Below, piece after piece: positions 22,157 to 32,063 of a stretch of DNA of 64,000 bases (its first letter is position 1; each line of letters begins with the position of its first letter). Made by a program: the position numbers and the translations under genes. The notes under the pieces were generated by a model. That model was not told the DNA's origin. It searched no databases and saw nothing but the letters and a program-made list of their open reading frames with translations. The DNA lies in NCBI RefSeq assembly GCF_945859705.1, contig NC_079136.1, positions 39,837,307 to 39,901,306 on the forward strand. The letters run 5' to 3'. The DNA comes from Episyrphus balteatus (taxonomy: Eukaryota; Arthropoda; Insecta; Diptera; Syrphidae).

Positions 22157-23663
22157 TAATACAGTAAAATAAGGAGAAAAAAGGGGTAAATCTCGGAATG
22201 AATGTTAGTAGAAATTTTTTTTGCTCAATATCTTCCTTTTGCCATTCTATAACATATCTCAAAAGTCTAGAAAAATCTCATGTCCGCTTGTCGCGATTTC
22301 AAGGTCAAATCGCGAAATGGAGATTTTCAAAATTAGCAAAAATAGGCTATGGTATTATATACACATATGATACATGATTTCAATGTATTTTTTAATGCTG
22401 ATTCCAAAAAATCTAAAATCAAGAAAATCTGACGTCTCTGGAAAAAGTTATACCTGTTTTGTATCTGTCAACTCATATTATTATAATAGTTGCAAACTTA
22501 CTGCCGAAAAACCCTTAAAAGTTATGGTAGATGAACCAAATTTTGCATGAAGATTTAAGAATCCATCATTATTAAAAATCAAAACAATCCATTACAAAAA
22601 GTATATACATCTACGAAATAATGGTATTTTTTGATGGAGGGGGAAATTTTTGGATATGCACTAAAGAAGATTCTTGTTCATCTTAGGAATAAGTGCTAAT
22701 AGGCTATATTTTTTGTTTCTATGTTTGTTTGGATATTCTATAACTTATGTCAAAAATCTAAAAAAATCTCATATCCGCAAGTCCTAATTTTCCTGGCTTG
22801 AAGATAAGATGCAGATTTAAAAAAAATTGAAAAACTACACTTCAGATATTTGTGTTAGATCAACATGAATGAGGTGCATTGCTTTTCAGGGATTGTCAGA
22901 TTGATTTGTTTATGGATTTTGTTTGAATCGGCGTTAAAAAATACCTTGAAATCATATGGGTTATATTCGTATACATATAAGAATCTAAAGTTTTCTTATT
23001 ATTTTTTTAAATCTTCACCTAACTTTAGTTTAACCTGGAAAATTAGGACTTGCGGAAATGAGATTTTTTTAGATTTTTGAGGGTAGTTAAAGAATATCCA
23101 AACAAAGATTAAAATGAAAAAATTAGCCTATTGGCACTTATTCCTAAGATGAACAAGAATCTTCTTTAGTGCATATCCTAAAATTTGCCCCTCCATCAAA
23201 TAATACCATTATTTCGTAGGTATATATATTTTTTGTAATGGATTGTTTTGATATTTAATAATGATGGATTCTAAAATCTTCATGCAAAATTTGGTTCATC
23301 TACCATAACTTTTAAGGGTTTTTCGGCAGTAAGTTTGCAACTATTATAATAATATGAGTTGACAGATGAAAAACAGGTATAACTTTTTCCAGAGACGTCA
23401 GATTGTCTTGATTTTAGATTTTTTGGAATCAGCATTAAAAAATACATTGAAATCATGTATCATACGTGTATATAATACCATAGCCTATTTTTGCTAATTT
23501 TGAAAATCTCCATTTCGCGATTTGACCTTGAAATCGCGACAAGCGGACATGAGATTTTTCTAGACTTTTGAGATATATTATAGAATGGCAAAAGGAAGAT
23601 ATTGAGCAAAAAAAATTTCTACTAACATTCATTCCGAGGTTAAACCCTTATTTGACTGGATTA
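22157..23663. mobile_element. Foldback element, about 650-bp inverted arms, inside hAT-2
   Basis: hAT-1 lacks this segment, which gives the empty site. Arms 22157-22815 and 23010-23663 mirror each other. The outer parts read TAATACAGTAAAATAAGG and (complement) TAATCCAGTCAAATAAGG, and inner marks such as atctcatgtccgcttgtcgc are mirrored too. Within each arm a roughly 490-bp unit recurs in diverged form (cattctataacatatctc at 22242, tattctataacttatgtc at 22732). GTAT flanks both sides and may be a target duplication. No coding capacity; the small open frame at 22865 sits in the loop. Confidence 0.82.
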
Positions 23664-23871
23664 GTATCCGGATTTTGTTTCCATACAAAACTCTACAGCA
23701 CAGCTCAACTAATATTATCGAACGAATAAAAATAATCCTAATTCAGCATAGCGTTCGCTAAAAATATGACCACATCCCCAAAATATGGTAAAATAGTTTG
23801 TTTGAATACCAAAAACTTTTTTTACTTTTAATTTTCGTTCATGTTCTAAAATTTCAACATTTTGAAAATAA

Positions 23872-24476
23872 CACCGGCACACAAAATAAAAAAAGTGTCA
23901 TGTACCAGGAACCAGACCTATCTTTCTATATATTTTTTTGACCCGTTTGACCCTGTCACCCTCCAGTTTTGAGTAAAATGCAAAAAACTCAAAAAAAGGA
24001 AGTTTTTTGCCTTTTTTGGGGTCTTTTTTACATTTTTCTCAAAACTGGAGGGTGACCGGGCAAAACGGACTTAAAATTCGGATTCAGCAGGTCCAAAAAC
24101 ATATAGAAAGATGGGTATTGTGCCTGGTACATACAACTTTTTTTTTGGTGTGCTGGCACTGTCGCGAAATGTCGCTTTCATCCCCGGCACACAAAAAAAA
24201 GTTCCATGTACCAGGAACCAGACATATCTTTCTATATGTTTTTGGACCCGCTGAATTCGAATTTCAAGTCCGTTTTGCCCGTTTTGTCCGTTTTGAGAAA
24301 AATGCAAAAAACTCCAAAAAAGTCATATAAATCCAAACAAAATGCAGTCACAGCTCAAAACTGGAGGGTGACCGGGCCAAACGGACTTGAAATTCGGATT
24401 CAGCGTGCCTAAAAACATATAGAAACATAGGTCTGGTTCCTGGTACATGACAATTTTTTTATTTTGTGTGCTGGTG
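23872..24476. mobile_element. Dimeric hairpin MITE with TAA duplication, inside hAT-2
   Basis: The ends CACCGGCACACAAAATAAAA and (complement) CACCAGCACACAAAATAAAA are mirrored over about 60 bp. The flanking TAA (23869-23871, 24477-24479) is single in hAT-1. A TAA duplication is seen with PIF/Harbinger elements. It is two hairpin units head to tail: 23872-24165 and about 24182-24476. Each ends in ggcacac/gtgtgctgg, and each has a caccctccagttttgag arm or its complement, separated by a cgcgaaatgtcgctttcat linker. Open frames here (for example 24007-24330) are palindrome by-products. Confidence 0.8.
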
Positions 24477-24582
24477 TAATCTTACTCAAGAGATTTCAGT
24501 ATCACATACAAAATTCTTTTTTAAGTTCTGAGTTCTTGGGGGGGGTCATGACCCCGTGACCCCCCCCTTGTATACGCCGTTG

Positions 24583-25659
24583 TTACCCATAGACCTTCAT
24601 ATTAAATACCAGGTCTCTTGTAGCGTTTTAAGGCTAAAAGAAACAGGTAGTTGGAAGGCAAAATCTTTTGGTCACAGTGACACAACAAATTTAATACCAT
24701 CGGATATGCTTCTGACACCCACGGACTACTGCACCCCTATTTTGAATACTGTAATAAATTGCAAGGTCAGCTTCCCGTCGAGATCAGACTGGGAAGAGGG
24801 CATTGTGACGAGAGGCTTCGACACCTGCATTTTCACTGATGGCTCAAAAATGGAACGTGGGGTCGGTTCGGGTGTCTACTATGAATCCCTCAATATCTCA
24901 AAATCCTTTCGACTACCAAACTTTGCCAGTGTATTCCAAGCGGAATTGCTGGCAATTAAAGAAGCTTGCAAATTACTTAGAGTATATCCAAATCAAAACC
25001 AAAATATAGCTATACTAACAGATAGTCAGGCAGCTATAAAAGCAATTGCTTCGGTCACGACATCCTCCAAATTGGTTCAGCAGTGCAGAGAGGAACTCTA
25101 ATTGCTGAGTGGAAGCCTCACAATCACTCTCATCTGGATCCCAGGTCAAAGTGGTTTTAAAGGCAATGAAAAGGCGGATGAACTGGCCAGGCAAGGATCA
25201 GCCCTTCATGAGTCACTAGCAGAAATAGTTAACATTCCCATAGGAGTCATGAAGGGCGATATCTTCTTAAAATATCTAACAAAAGCTAACAATAAGTGGC
25301 ACAACTTGACTAGCTGCGTCATATCCAGAGAAATCTGGCCCACCTATAATAAATCCAAAACATATGACCTAATCTCTAGACCCAGAAAAGATATCAGCAG
25401 AATCGTTGCAGTGTGCACAGGACATTGGCCGATAGGGGAACATGCAGCAAAGTTGGGTATACCGCACAATACCTACTGTCGCAGCTGCTTGGACCAGCAA
25501 GAAAAAGAAACGGTCTTCCATTTCCTATGTCAATGTCCCGCCCTTGCTAGGAATAGAGCACTCTCTTTGGGGAGTGAATTCTTTAATGTCATAGATAACA
25601 TCTCAGAATCAAAGATCAAAGACTTGATCTCGTTCCTAAATGCAACAAAGTGGATTTAG
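24583..25659 (+). pseudogene. RT end, RNase H domain and CCHC knuckle of the retrotransposon
   Basis: After the right duplication of hAT-2 the frame continues from LLPI into DLHIKYQVSC. An RNase H domain follows with all four acidic residues: Asp in CIFTDGSK (about 24828-24850), Glu in FQAELLAIKEA, Asp in ILTDSQAA and Asp in GNEKADELA (about 25165-25190). A TAA stop at 25099-25101 interrupts it in frame between the third and fourth acidic residues. The C-terminus has CRSCLDQQEKETVFHFLCQC, a C-x2-C-x10-H-x4-C knuckle, then the genuine stop after ATKWI at 25657-25659. The single stop is the only lesion seen in this stretch, which suggests modest age. Confidence 0.93.
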
Positions 25660-25767
25660 GACTGCCTAACACTTGTTTTTCCCTTTTTTAAAACCAATTA
25701 AAAAATTTATTTCAAATAAATGCAATTATCACTCACAGGTTTCATAAGTTTTGGTATCAAAACGGCG
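25660..25767 (+). other. Retrotransposon 3' untranslated sequence, first part
   Basis: Short non-coding tail after the stop at 25659, ending at the left duplication (cggcg, 25763-25767) of the Transib-like element. It resumes at 29135. Confidence 0.6.
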
Positions 25768-25824
25768 CACAGTGGTTCCCTTCTATGGAGTAAGTGGAAA
25801 AAACCTATAAAAACCGAACGGGTG

Positions 25825-26650
25825 CACTGTGGGCTAGAACGCTATTTTAGCTGGAATTAATTATAGAAATTCTCAAAATAGTCTAAAATTGCAATTAAAG
25901 GTATTAAAATGATGTGGAATGATATAATAATGATAATTTTATGGCACAACAGACACTAATGATAAGAAAAACAACAAAAATAGGGGAATTATTATATAAA
26001 ATGAGGTTCTCAAATTTAAAACACATATTATTGGTCTAAAAAACAAAAAATGGGGTCTTTAAAGTTTGAACGCATCAAATTCGAAAATGGTATCATTGAA
26101 GCGAACAAAAGTTGTTTTTACTTAATATGGAATGTAAAATGTTAATGCAAATAAAAAAACCGTTATATGAAAACATTCAACTCGTTTTGTTTTAATCGTA
26201 AGTGGTTTTTCTGAATATTTTGCTCCCTATACTTTCGGAGTTACAGCGAAAAAAGTTTGCTCATGTAGGACATAGTTTTATATAAAACATAAAGCCATAT
26301 AGGCTAGCTACTTTTTAAAATTATTTCTAGAGTGTGCCTACGCGTGCCTTTTTTTTAAAGCTTAGGAACATTCGTTTTATATAAAATCGGTGCTAGTGAC
26401 ATACTTTACTTTAAAATGTATACACAAAAGTTCAATATAATAACAATTTACTAGCAAATACTATATTTGGACACATCACTCGTTGATAAACTAGCAAAAT
26501 TATCACAATCAATCCGTTAAAACAAACTCAACTTTGAATGAGAAATTATAGCTAGTTCATTTATCTATCGAATGAGACCAAAATTATCAATTTTGGAAGA
26601 AGTTGACATTTTAATTAATTCCAGCTAAAATAGCTTTCTAGCCCACAGTG
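25825..26650. mobile_element. Second Transib-like element, nested (CACTGTG ends, 5-bp duplication)
   Basis: Inverted ends of about 40 bp start CACTGTGGGCTAGAA and continue through gctattttagctggaattaa on both sides. Exact 5-bp duplication gggtg at 25820-25824 and 26651-26655. Length 826 bp, AT-rich body, no coding. It lies only 57 bp inside the outer Transib-like element, the sort of near-end nesting expected if related elements share target preference. The nonamer-like block is not obvious here. Confidence 0.78.
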
Positions 26651-26935
26651 GGGTGGACTGATTTGATTGAAATTTGGTATATAAATTAAATGAAACGAGT
26701 TCTCATCGTGGTTAAAAAATTGTGTGTCGTGCTTTAAAATTACTCATTTTTTTAAAAGTTGTATTGATTAATATATTTATTCTTTTTATTTCCTTTTTTT
26801 GTTCTTTTTTTTTTCTTAAAAATGTAAATGTCTCTTACACTTTAAGGCAAATTAAAACTGAATACAGAGAAGGTTTTTCAGAAAGCAAAAAATTAAAAAG
26901 TTTCATAAGTATTATAGCACCTTAAATTTATACTT

Positions 26936-28510
26936 ACTAAACTAGTCCAAAAAATTAAGGGAACAAAAAAAAAATTGTGATTTTTTTAGTGATTTTCGAT
27001 AGATAATATAAAAATGATCGTATCATGACAAAACAAAAAGCATTAAAAGCTACATTCCTCTATTTTTAAACTAAATATTTTATTTCTAATGGTAAAATAG
27101 CTAAATCTTTGGAATTATTCAAATACCAAAATTTTCCAATTTTTTTTTGTTTTTACTTTTCTCTAAAAAAAAAAAAAATGATTTTTATTTTTAGAACTAT
27201 TTGGCCTTAAGATTCTTTTTGTTTCAAACTTCTACGATTTACGATTTAGATTGCAATATCAGTCATCACACCAAAAACCATACTTTTGACTTTGACTATC
27301 AATATCTCAACAACGGATCTTTTTAAAGAGAATTTAAGGATATATTTGAAAATTTCATTTAATTCTCTACAAATAAATTAAGTTTAATTTGTTAAAAAAA
27401 TGTTTTCTTGCATTTGAGATCATTTTAGAAAAGCTATCAAAAAAGGCCTTTTTATGGGTTTTTAGAAAATGTGCCGCTGTTTTATAACTATGGGTGATTA
27501 TGAGCAAAATCAAATTCTTTTGAGTTTATTTGAACATTTTATTATTGAACACCGTTTAAATTTTAGATAAACCAAAGAAAATTACAATTTTTCAAAAAAA
27601 AGTTAAATTTTGAAAAAAAAAAATTCATATCGTTTTTGGATAGGGTAAATTAGGGCATTATGGCATACCTAAGCACAAACTCAAATAACTTTACTACGGA
27701 CTACAATTTTTACTTCAATCATTTTTTTAAATTAAATTTCATAAAAACGTAACATAAATAAATTATTTAAGAATAAAAATTCAAGCTTTTTAACAAAAAA
27801 TAAATTAAATTAAAAATAGTCCAAAAAAAACCATATTGCCCTATGTACGGGCAATATGGCGAACCCCATTTACTTCGGAACCCTTTACTTTTTTTACGTA
27901 TTTTCAGCATTTCTGAAATATAATTGTAAATAACTTTCATAAAATTAACGTTAAATTGAGGTTATTTTCAAATTTAAAAAAATGCAGAGTTACTTTTGAA
28001 ATTAGTTTTACATAAGGGCATTATGGCGCAGTCGGGTATAATATAGCGCCATAATGCCCTTATTACATCTGCGCCATATTGCAAAATATACACATATCCA
28101 CAAAACTCCAAAAACTAAACACAATTCTTACTTCAGTTAAAATATAACAAGTGATATAACCAAACCAAAACTGTACTCTGCGTTTCACTCTTTACAACAA
28201 ACACGTGCACTGTATACTTACCGAGATACACAAAAACAAAAACAAAGCGATATTATATTGGAACCCAGAACCGGTATATTTTTTTTGTTTTCTTTTTTGT
28301 TTGGCACAAAAATAATAGCACTGACCTGCGATCGTCACAAGGCTAGTGTTCGACGAAGGCCAAAGTTTCTGCATTGGTTTTATTTAAATGCGAGTATTGG
28401 AAGTATGGTAGTTGAGAGGTGCGCCATAATGCCCGGTGCGCCATAATGCCCGAAGTTACCCTATTTTTCCTTTTTTGGAAAATTTTTGATTTTTCTTTAT
28501 TTTTTGGCTT
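26936..28510 (+). repeat. Repeat family Z, copy Z1 (interrupted)
   Basis: From caaaaaattaagggaacaaa at about 26938 to gattttctttattttttggc near 28510, the sequence is the reverse complement of Z2 (37276-38250), with many mismatches and small indels. Shared marks include attttcgatag/ctgtcgaaaat, agtcaaagtcaaaagtatgg and the mirrored centre taaattttagataaaccaaa. It contains the TA-flanked insertion 27643-28461. No convincing coding frame. The end aattaagggaac after CACTAGCACAAAAA (seen in Z2) recalls mariner-type ends. Confidence 0.65.
27643..28461. mobile_element. Mariner-type MITE with GGGCATTATGGC ends
   Basis: Ends GGGTAAATTAGGGCATTATG and (complement) GGGTAACTTCGGGCATTATG, flanked by TA at 27641-27642 and 28462-28463. 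Z2 keeps the empty site, tttttggatatttttcc, with a single TA, so boundaries are exact. The 819-bp body repeats gcgccataatgccc-type motifs inside (near 27835, 28020-28065 and 28421-28450), including a tight hairpin at 28010-28066. Non-autonomous: no transposase frame. Confidence 0.85.
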
Positions 28511-29134
28511 ATCAGACTACATAGACCTCTTATAATGTAAAAAAATTTATTTTATCAAAAAAGCCGTTAAATTAGAAACGATAATACCGATTTCAAGTGC
28601 TGTTTAAGTGATACGCATTGCTACACTCAAGAAGCTCTTACGGGAGAATGGGTCAAAATGGGTCATTTGTTTTAACACCATAAATAGTATATATCATAAG
28701 CTTTAAATTAATACTAAAATGAACGTGGAGTATCGTGGAGCTTTTTTTTATAGGCTGACAAAGAGTAAAAACTACTCGCTCTAGAGGTGTCTTTATATAA
28801 TATTCTGGTTTTTCTGATTCAAAAGCAAATTCAACAAACGGTAAATGTAGACTTAAGGACAAATATACCATTAACAACACTACATACTTTTTTTTTTTTT
28901 TAAAAGCTCTATTCTTTAAAAAAAAATCGTCAAAAGTTGCAGAAAAAAAGAACGAAATTTCGAAAATCTTAAAGAATCTAGTTTGAGCTAAGTATACTCG
29001 GGACCAGGGCTATGTAAAAAATTAAAATTGATTGCATTCTGTAATTAAATATATTGTTAATCGAAAAACCAAATAAAAAAAATTGAGAAAATTGTTTCAC
29101 TTTTTTGGGTTTTTTCCATGAGGGAACCACTGTG
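28511..29134. other. Inner right part of the Transib-like element
   Basis: AT-rich, no gene. The 75-codon minus frame at 28653-28880 shows no motif. The final 34 bp are the RSS-like right end. Confidence 0.45.
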
Positions 29135-29212
29135 CGGCGCATCCTGCGCTAATTGGGTCAATCAAACATGGTTTGCCTTGACCGCCATCTCTACCTACCT
29201 ATCTACCTACAA
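29135..29212 (+). other. Retrotransposon 3' end with CTAC-type microsatellite tail
   Basis: After the cggcg duplication the 3' sequence resumes (catcctgcgctaattgggtc) and runs into ctacctacctatctacctac at about 29192-29211. A short microsatellite instead of poly(A) is a known kind of 3' end in I/LOA-like elements, so I place the element end here. That placement is inference. Confidence 0.5.
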
Positions 29213-29313
29213 CTCCAAGAAATTTTGTTTGTTCATAGTCGGGGCGAGGGCCCCTAGCTGAAGTGGGGCCCCTAGGCAGCTGCCTAGTTTGCCTTGAGGC
29301 TAATCCGGCACTG
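29213..29313. other. Right arm of the large hAT
   Basis: Contains gggcccctagc and ggggcccctaggcagctgcc, which are palindromic, and ends ccggcactg followed by the duplication taaataca. The reverse complement CAGTGCCGGATTAG is the terminal repeat partner of position 4922. Confidence 0.7.
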
Positions 29314-29321
29314 TAAATACA

Positions 29322-32061
29322 GGAATAAAGTATATGAAGTAATGATAGACCATGACAACGACTATATGTGTGCGAAGTTTCAATCATTTTCGTAAACACA
29401 ATTTTGAGATAACGGTAAAATAAAATTTTAGAATTCAACAGGTTATAACATTTGACCAAGAGCAGATATAACTTTTATCCTGATACAATTACCTTTCATT
29501 TGGTATATCACACATAACGGTAGACTAACTACAAGCTACACACTTTTAAATCAAGAAACTTGCGAAAAACCTCAAAACACCAGTGGAGATCTGTAGCCCC
29601 CCGAACAGCCAACAGTGTGGGAAGTACCGTAATCTCAGTCTGGAAATTCGACATGGTTGACTTTAAAAAATTCTAACTTCTCTTGTAGGCATCTTTGAAA
29701 CGAGATTGATACGTCATTTGAAAGGTGAAACAATAAGCTTTCACATGGTATTAAATTTTGTATAGGTTGTTAGGTAAAAAATTCATTTAATAGCATGGGA
29801 ACATAAAAATAAATGTTTTTTTTGCTTTTTTTAATGAAATTTGATCGAGTTCAAAAAATTGTAGCTCTTTTTGGAGATGTCTCATTGACCTGATCGATAT
29901 ATATATATATATATATATATATTTTGAGCTAAGACAATAAGCTTTCAGATGGTATAAAATTTTTTATAGGTCGTTAGGGAAAAAAATAGAATTAAGATAA
30001 AAGATAAAAATTCATGTTATTTTTGCTTTTTTTTTATGAAAATGATTGTTTTCAATAAATTATTTTTATACTTTTTGCGCATTGTAAAAATTTTAAAATA
30101 GTTTTATTCTTAAGAAGAAATACTTGGCATAATTTTTTTTGTAAGCTTTTAAATTTAAAAAATTAATGTAATGAGAAAATAAAAAAGGTATTTTTTTTTG
30201 CTTTTTCTTGTAAATTATGATTGTTTGAAATAAGTAAACTCTTCAATTGACTCATTTTAAACAAAAGCACACAATCTGTTTTCTGACGACGTTATCACGT
30301 AAAATCATCGTCCGTAATCCGGCTTTTTTTTTGTTATTCTGTAGAATAGCTATAGGCTATAGGGCAACAAGGAGCTAAGACGTTCACGGGTTTTTATGGC
30401 AGAAATCGTCCAATGGGTTATAAGAGAAGATAAAACAGTGGAGTGCTATTAAATGAGAGGGTGAAAATTGAAGATAGGGGTGCAAAAGCCCTCTTTGTGG
30501 TTTTTTTTCAATATATCTCGTAAACCAAGCAAAATTTTGATATATTGAACTCAAAACTTTTTTTAGAGAATTGAATTTCCTATTAGAATAATGTTTTTTA
30601 AAAATTGAAAAAAAAAAAATTTCCATACCAAAACAGTCGAAACAATCATAAAAAAAATATCAAAAAATTTGATTTTTTGAGTTTTTTGGCTTTTTTAGTG
30701 GTACATTTTTTTTCGGTTGAGATAGAAATAAACATTGATCTAAAAAAAAGAAGATTAAATTTCCTTCAAAATGCTGTACTCACTAAATTTTTTCATTGAA
30801 AATTAACCGAAGTATGGCCATTTGAATCTATCTTTTTTTTCGCATTTTTAGTTTTACTCAAGTAAAACAGAAACATTTTGAGGGAAAAGTACGATAACTT
30901 AAGAACCGAGAATGGATGAGATTTTGTAGAGGGGTTGAATACAATCATTGTTGACTACGGGAGGGGGGGTCTATCCCCCCTCCTGTTTTGGAGGGAGTGG
31001 AAATTTTCTACAAAAAAATACCTTACCTAAATAAAAAAAAAATTATTAAAAAACAACGGCAACACTTACAGTTATGATTGATACTTTTTTCAAAAGCTAA
31101 GATTATACACTTAATAATTATTTTAAAATGAAGTTTTTTTTAATTTTTAAGTGCAGTGTATCAAAACTTAAAAAAAAAAAAACGATTTTTTAAAGGAAAT
31201 TTTTGCAAAAAAAAAAATTCTTACCGGAAGAAAAAATCAAAATCTTTCGAGTCCTCATAGTTTTAAATTTTTAAATGTAGTACACTTTCTGACAAAGATA
31301 ACAAGATATTTTTTCTGTGGATAAATTTAAAAGATAAGACCATTTTAACGATCAATAATTTCGACTCTTTTTGTTACTTTTTGAGTTTTTGTCTATAACT
31401 TGAAAAGCAAGCCGAATTTGAAAATTTTTATTACGGAATTTTTGGTAGATAATTAAATTTCCTATCGATATTGTATTTTTTTTAAAAACTTTTAAAATTT
31501 AAATATTGTAAAAAACTTAAAAAAATATATCTAAAAAAACGATATTTTTGATGTTTTTACTAAATAGTCTATTTTTATTTTTTGAACATGTAACGGAGAA
31601 AAAAAGATAGTTTATTTTTCAATATAATGGTCACAAAAATTGAATTCGGATTAAATATGATAAAATAGAGACTTTCAAAATCTACTGTTTTTGGTCTCAA
31701 TGAGCACCATTTTCAAAAACAATTATTTCTGCCCGAAAGAACTCATGTACACCACTGTAATTGTGTGACTAAGCGACTATTCGCTATTCTGTAAGTGCTC
31801 CTTTGCCCATGGCATACGAGATATTAATCGAAGCAAAGAAGGAATCGATGGCAGTGATGCCAAAGTTTATAAATCCATTTTTATTTTTTTTTTAGTTTTT
31901 CGAAAATAAAATTTTGATGGAATCTATTAGATGTTAGTGAATATTACAATCGCTTAAACTTTTATTCATAATTAAAAGTATTCATTATAAAAACTTAAAA
32001 TAAGTGACATGATTTATTCGAAAATATTAATTTTGTTTCTACTCTCCTGAAAAATTTAGTA
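29322..32061. other. AT-rich repeat-like DNA without genes
   Basis: No gene. Text such as aaggtgaaacaataagctttcacatgg (29724) partly recurs near 29930 (aataagctttcagatggtat), about 200 bp apart, with the shared followers aaattttntataggtygtta. This suggests diverged tandem copies. Poly-G and poly-C occur at 30960-30985 (gggagggggggtctatcccccc). Around 31800-31880 a short open stretch (AYEILIEAKKES...) has no splice support. Confidence 0.4.
29897..29922. repeat. (AT)n microsatellite
   Basis: Thirteen uninterrupted AT units. Confidence 0.9.
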
Positions 32062-32063
32062 TA

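Larger units (their letters stand above)
20541..24582. mobile_element. hAT-2, 4042 bp, sister of hAT-1 with two nested insertions
   Basis: Same ends as hAT-1 (CAGGGGCGTATACA and complement CAACGGCGTATACA). Exact 8-bp duplication ttacccat at 20533-20540 and 24583-24590, again fitting nTnnnnAn. Removing the foldback (22157-23663) and the hairpin MITE (23872-24476) leaves about 1.92 kb, matching hAT-1. The two copies differ mainly by point changes and homopolymer length. Excision restores the retrotransposon codons across LLPI-DLHI. No transposase. Confidence 0.93.
25768..29134. mobile_element. Transib-like element with RSS-like ends (CACAGTG, 5-bp duplication)
   Basis: Both ends start CACAGTGGTTCCCT, flanked by an exact 5-bp duplication cggcg (25763-25767, 29135-29139). 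Transib elements make 5-bp, often GC-rich duplications and have CACWRTG-type ends, as do RAG recombination signals, whose heptamer is CACAGTG. The left heptamer is followed by 23 nt and then AAAAAACCT; the right by 12 nt and then AAAAAACCC, both close to the nonamer ACAAAAACC. Without its nested insertions (25825-26650 and 27643-28461) it is about 1.7 kb. No transposase frame, so it would need one in trans. It lies in the retrotransposon's 3' sequence. Confidence 0.78.
11460..29212 (+). mobile_element. Decayed non-LTR retrotransposon (LOA/I-like), split by five insertions
   Basis: Pieces in order are: endonuclease 11460-11506 and 12633-13072; reverse transcriptase 13039-13971, 17968-18040 and 19960-20540; RT end, RNase H and a CCHC knuckle 24583-25659; and 3' sequence 25660-25767 and 29135-29212. 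Removing the five insertions with one copy of each target duplication leaves about 3.3 kb in the right domain order. EN, RT, RNase H and CCHC together point to the LOA/I side of the jockey-type superclade; the exact clade is a judgement from motifs. The 5' end (ORF1 and the start of EN) is missing and satellite abuts it. The 3' end probably lies in the ctacctacctatctacctac tract at about 29192-29211. It is inactive: frameshifts near 12700 and 13040-13070, and a stop at 25099-25101. Confidence 0.85.
4922..29313. mobile_element. hAT-type insertion of 24.4 kb hosting all nested elements
   Basis: The left end reads CAGTGCCTCTAGGCAAA and the reverse complement of the right end reads CAGTGCCGGATTAGCCTCAA. 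Both go on through an AAGGCAAA/TAGGCAAA stretch into GGGCCC motifs. The flanks are an exact 8-bp duplication, taaataca, at 4914-4921 and 29314-29321. An 8-bp duplication and CAG-type ends are standard for hAT transposons. Only about 430 bp (4922-5250 and 29213-29313) look like the original element; the rest is satellite, retrotransposon and later insertions. No transposase remains, so it was probably a short non-autonomous copy. The pairing of ends this far apart rests on the duplication plus the similar ends. A chance match is unlikely but possible. Confidence 0.72.

Noticed and set aside
24007..24412. Open frames on both strands of up to 107 codons
   Set aside because: They lie within the dimeric hairpin MITE, and mirrored frames are expected from palindromes.
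31800..31880. Short open stretch AYEILIEAKKES...
   Set aside because: No acceptor or donor of quality and no recognised family.
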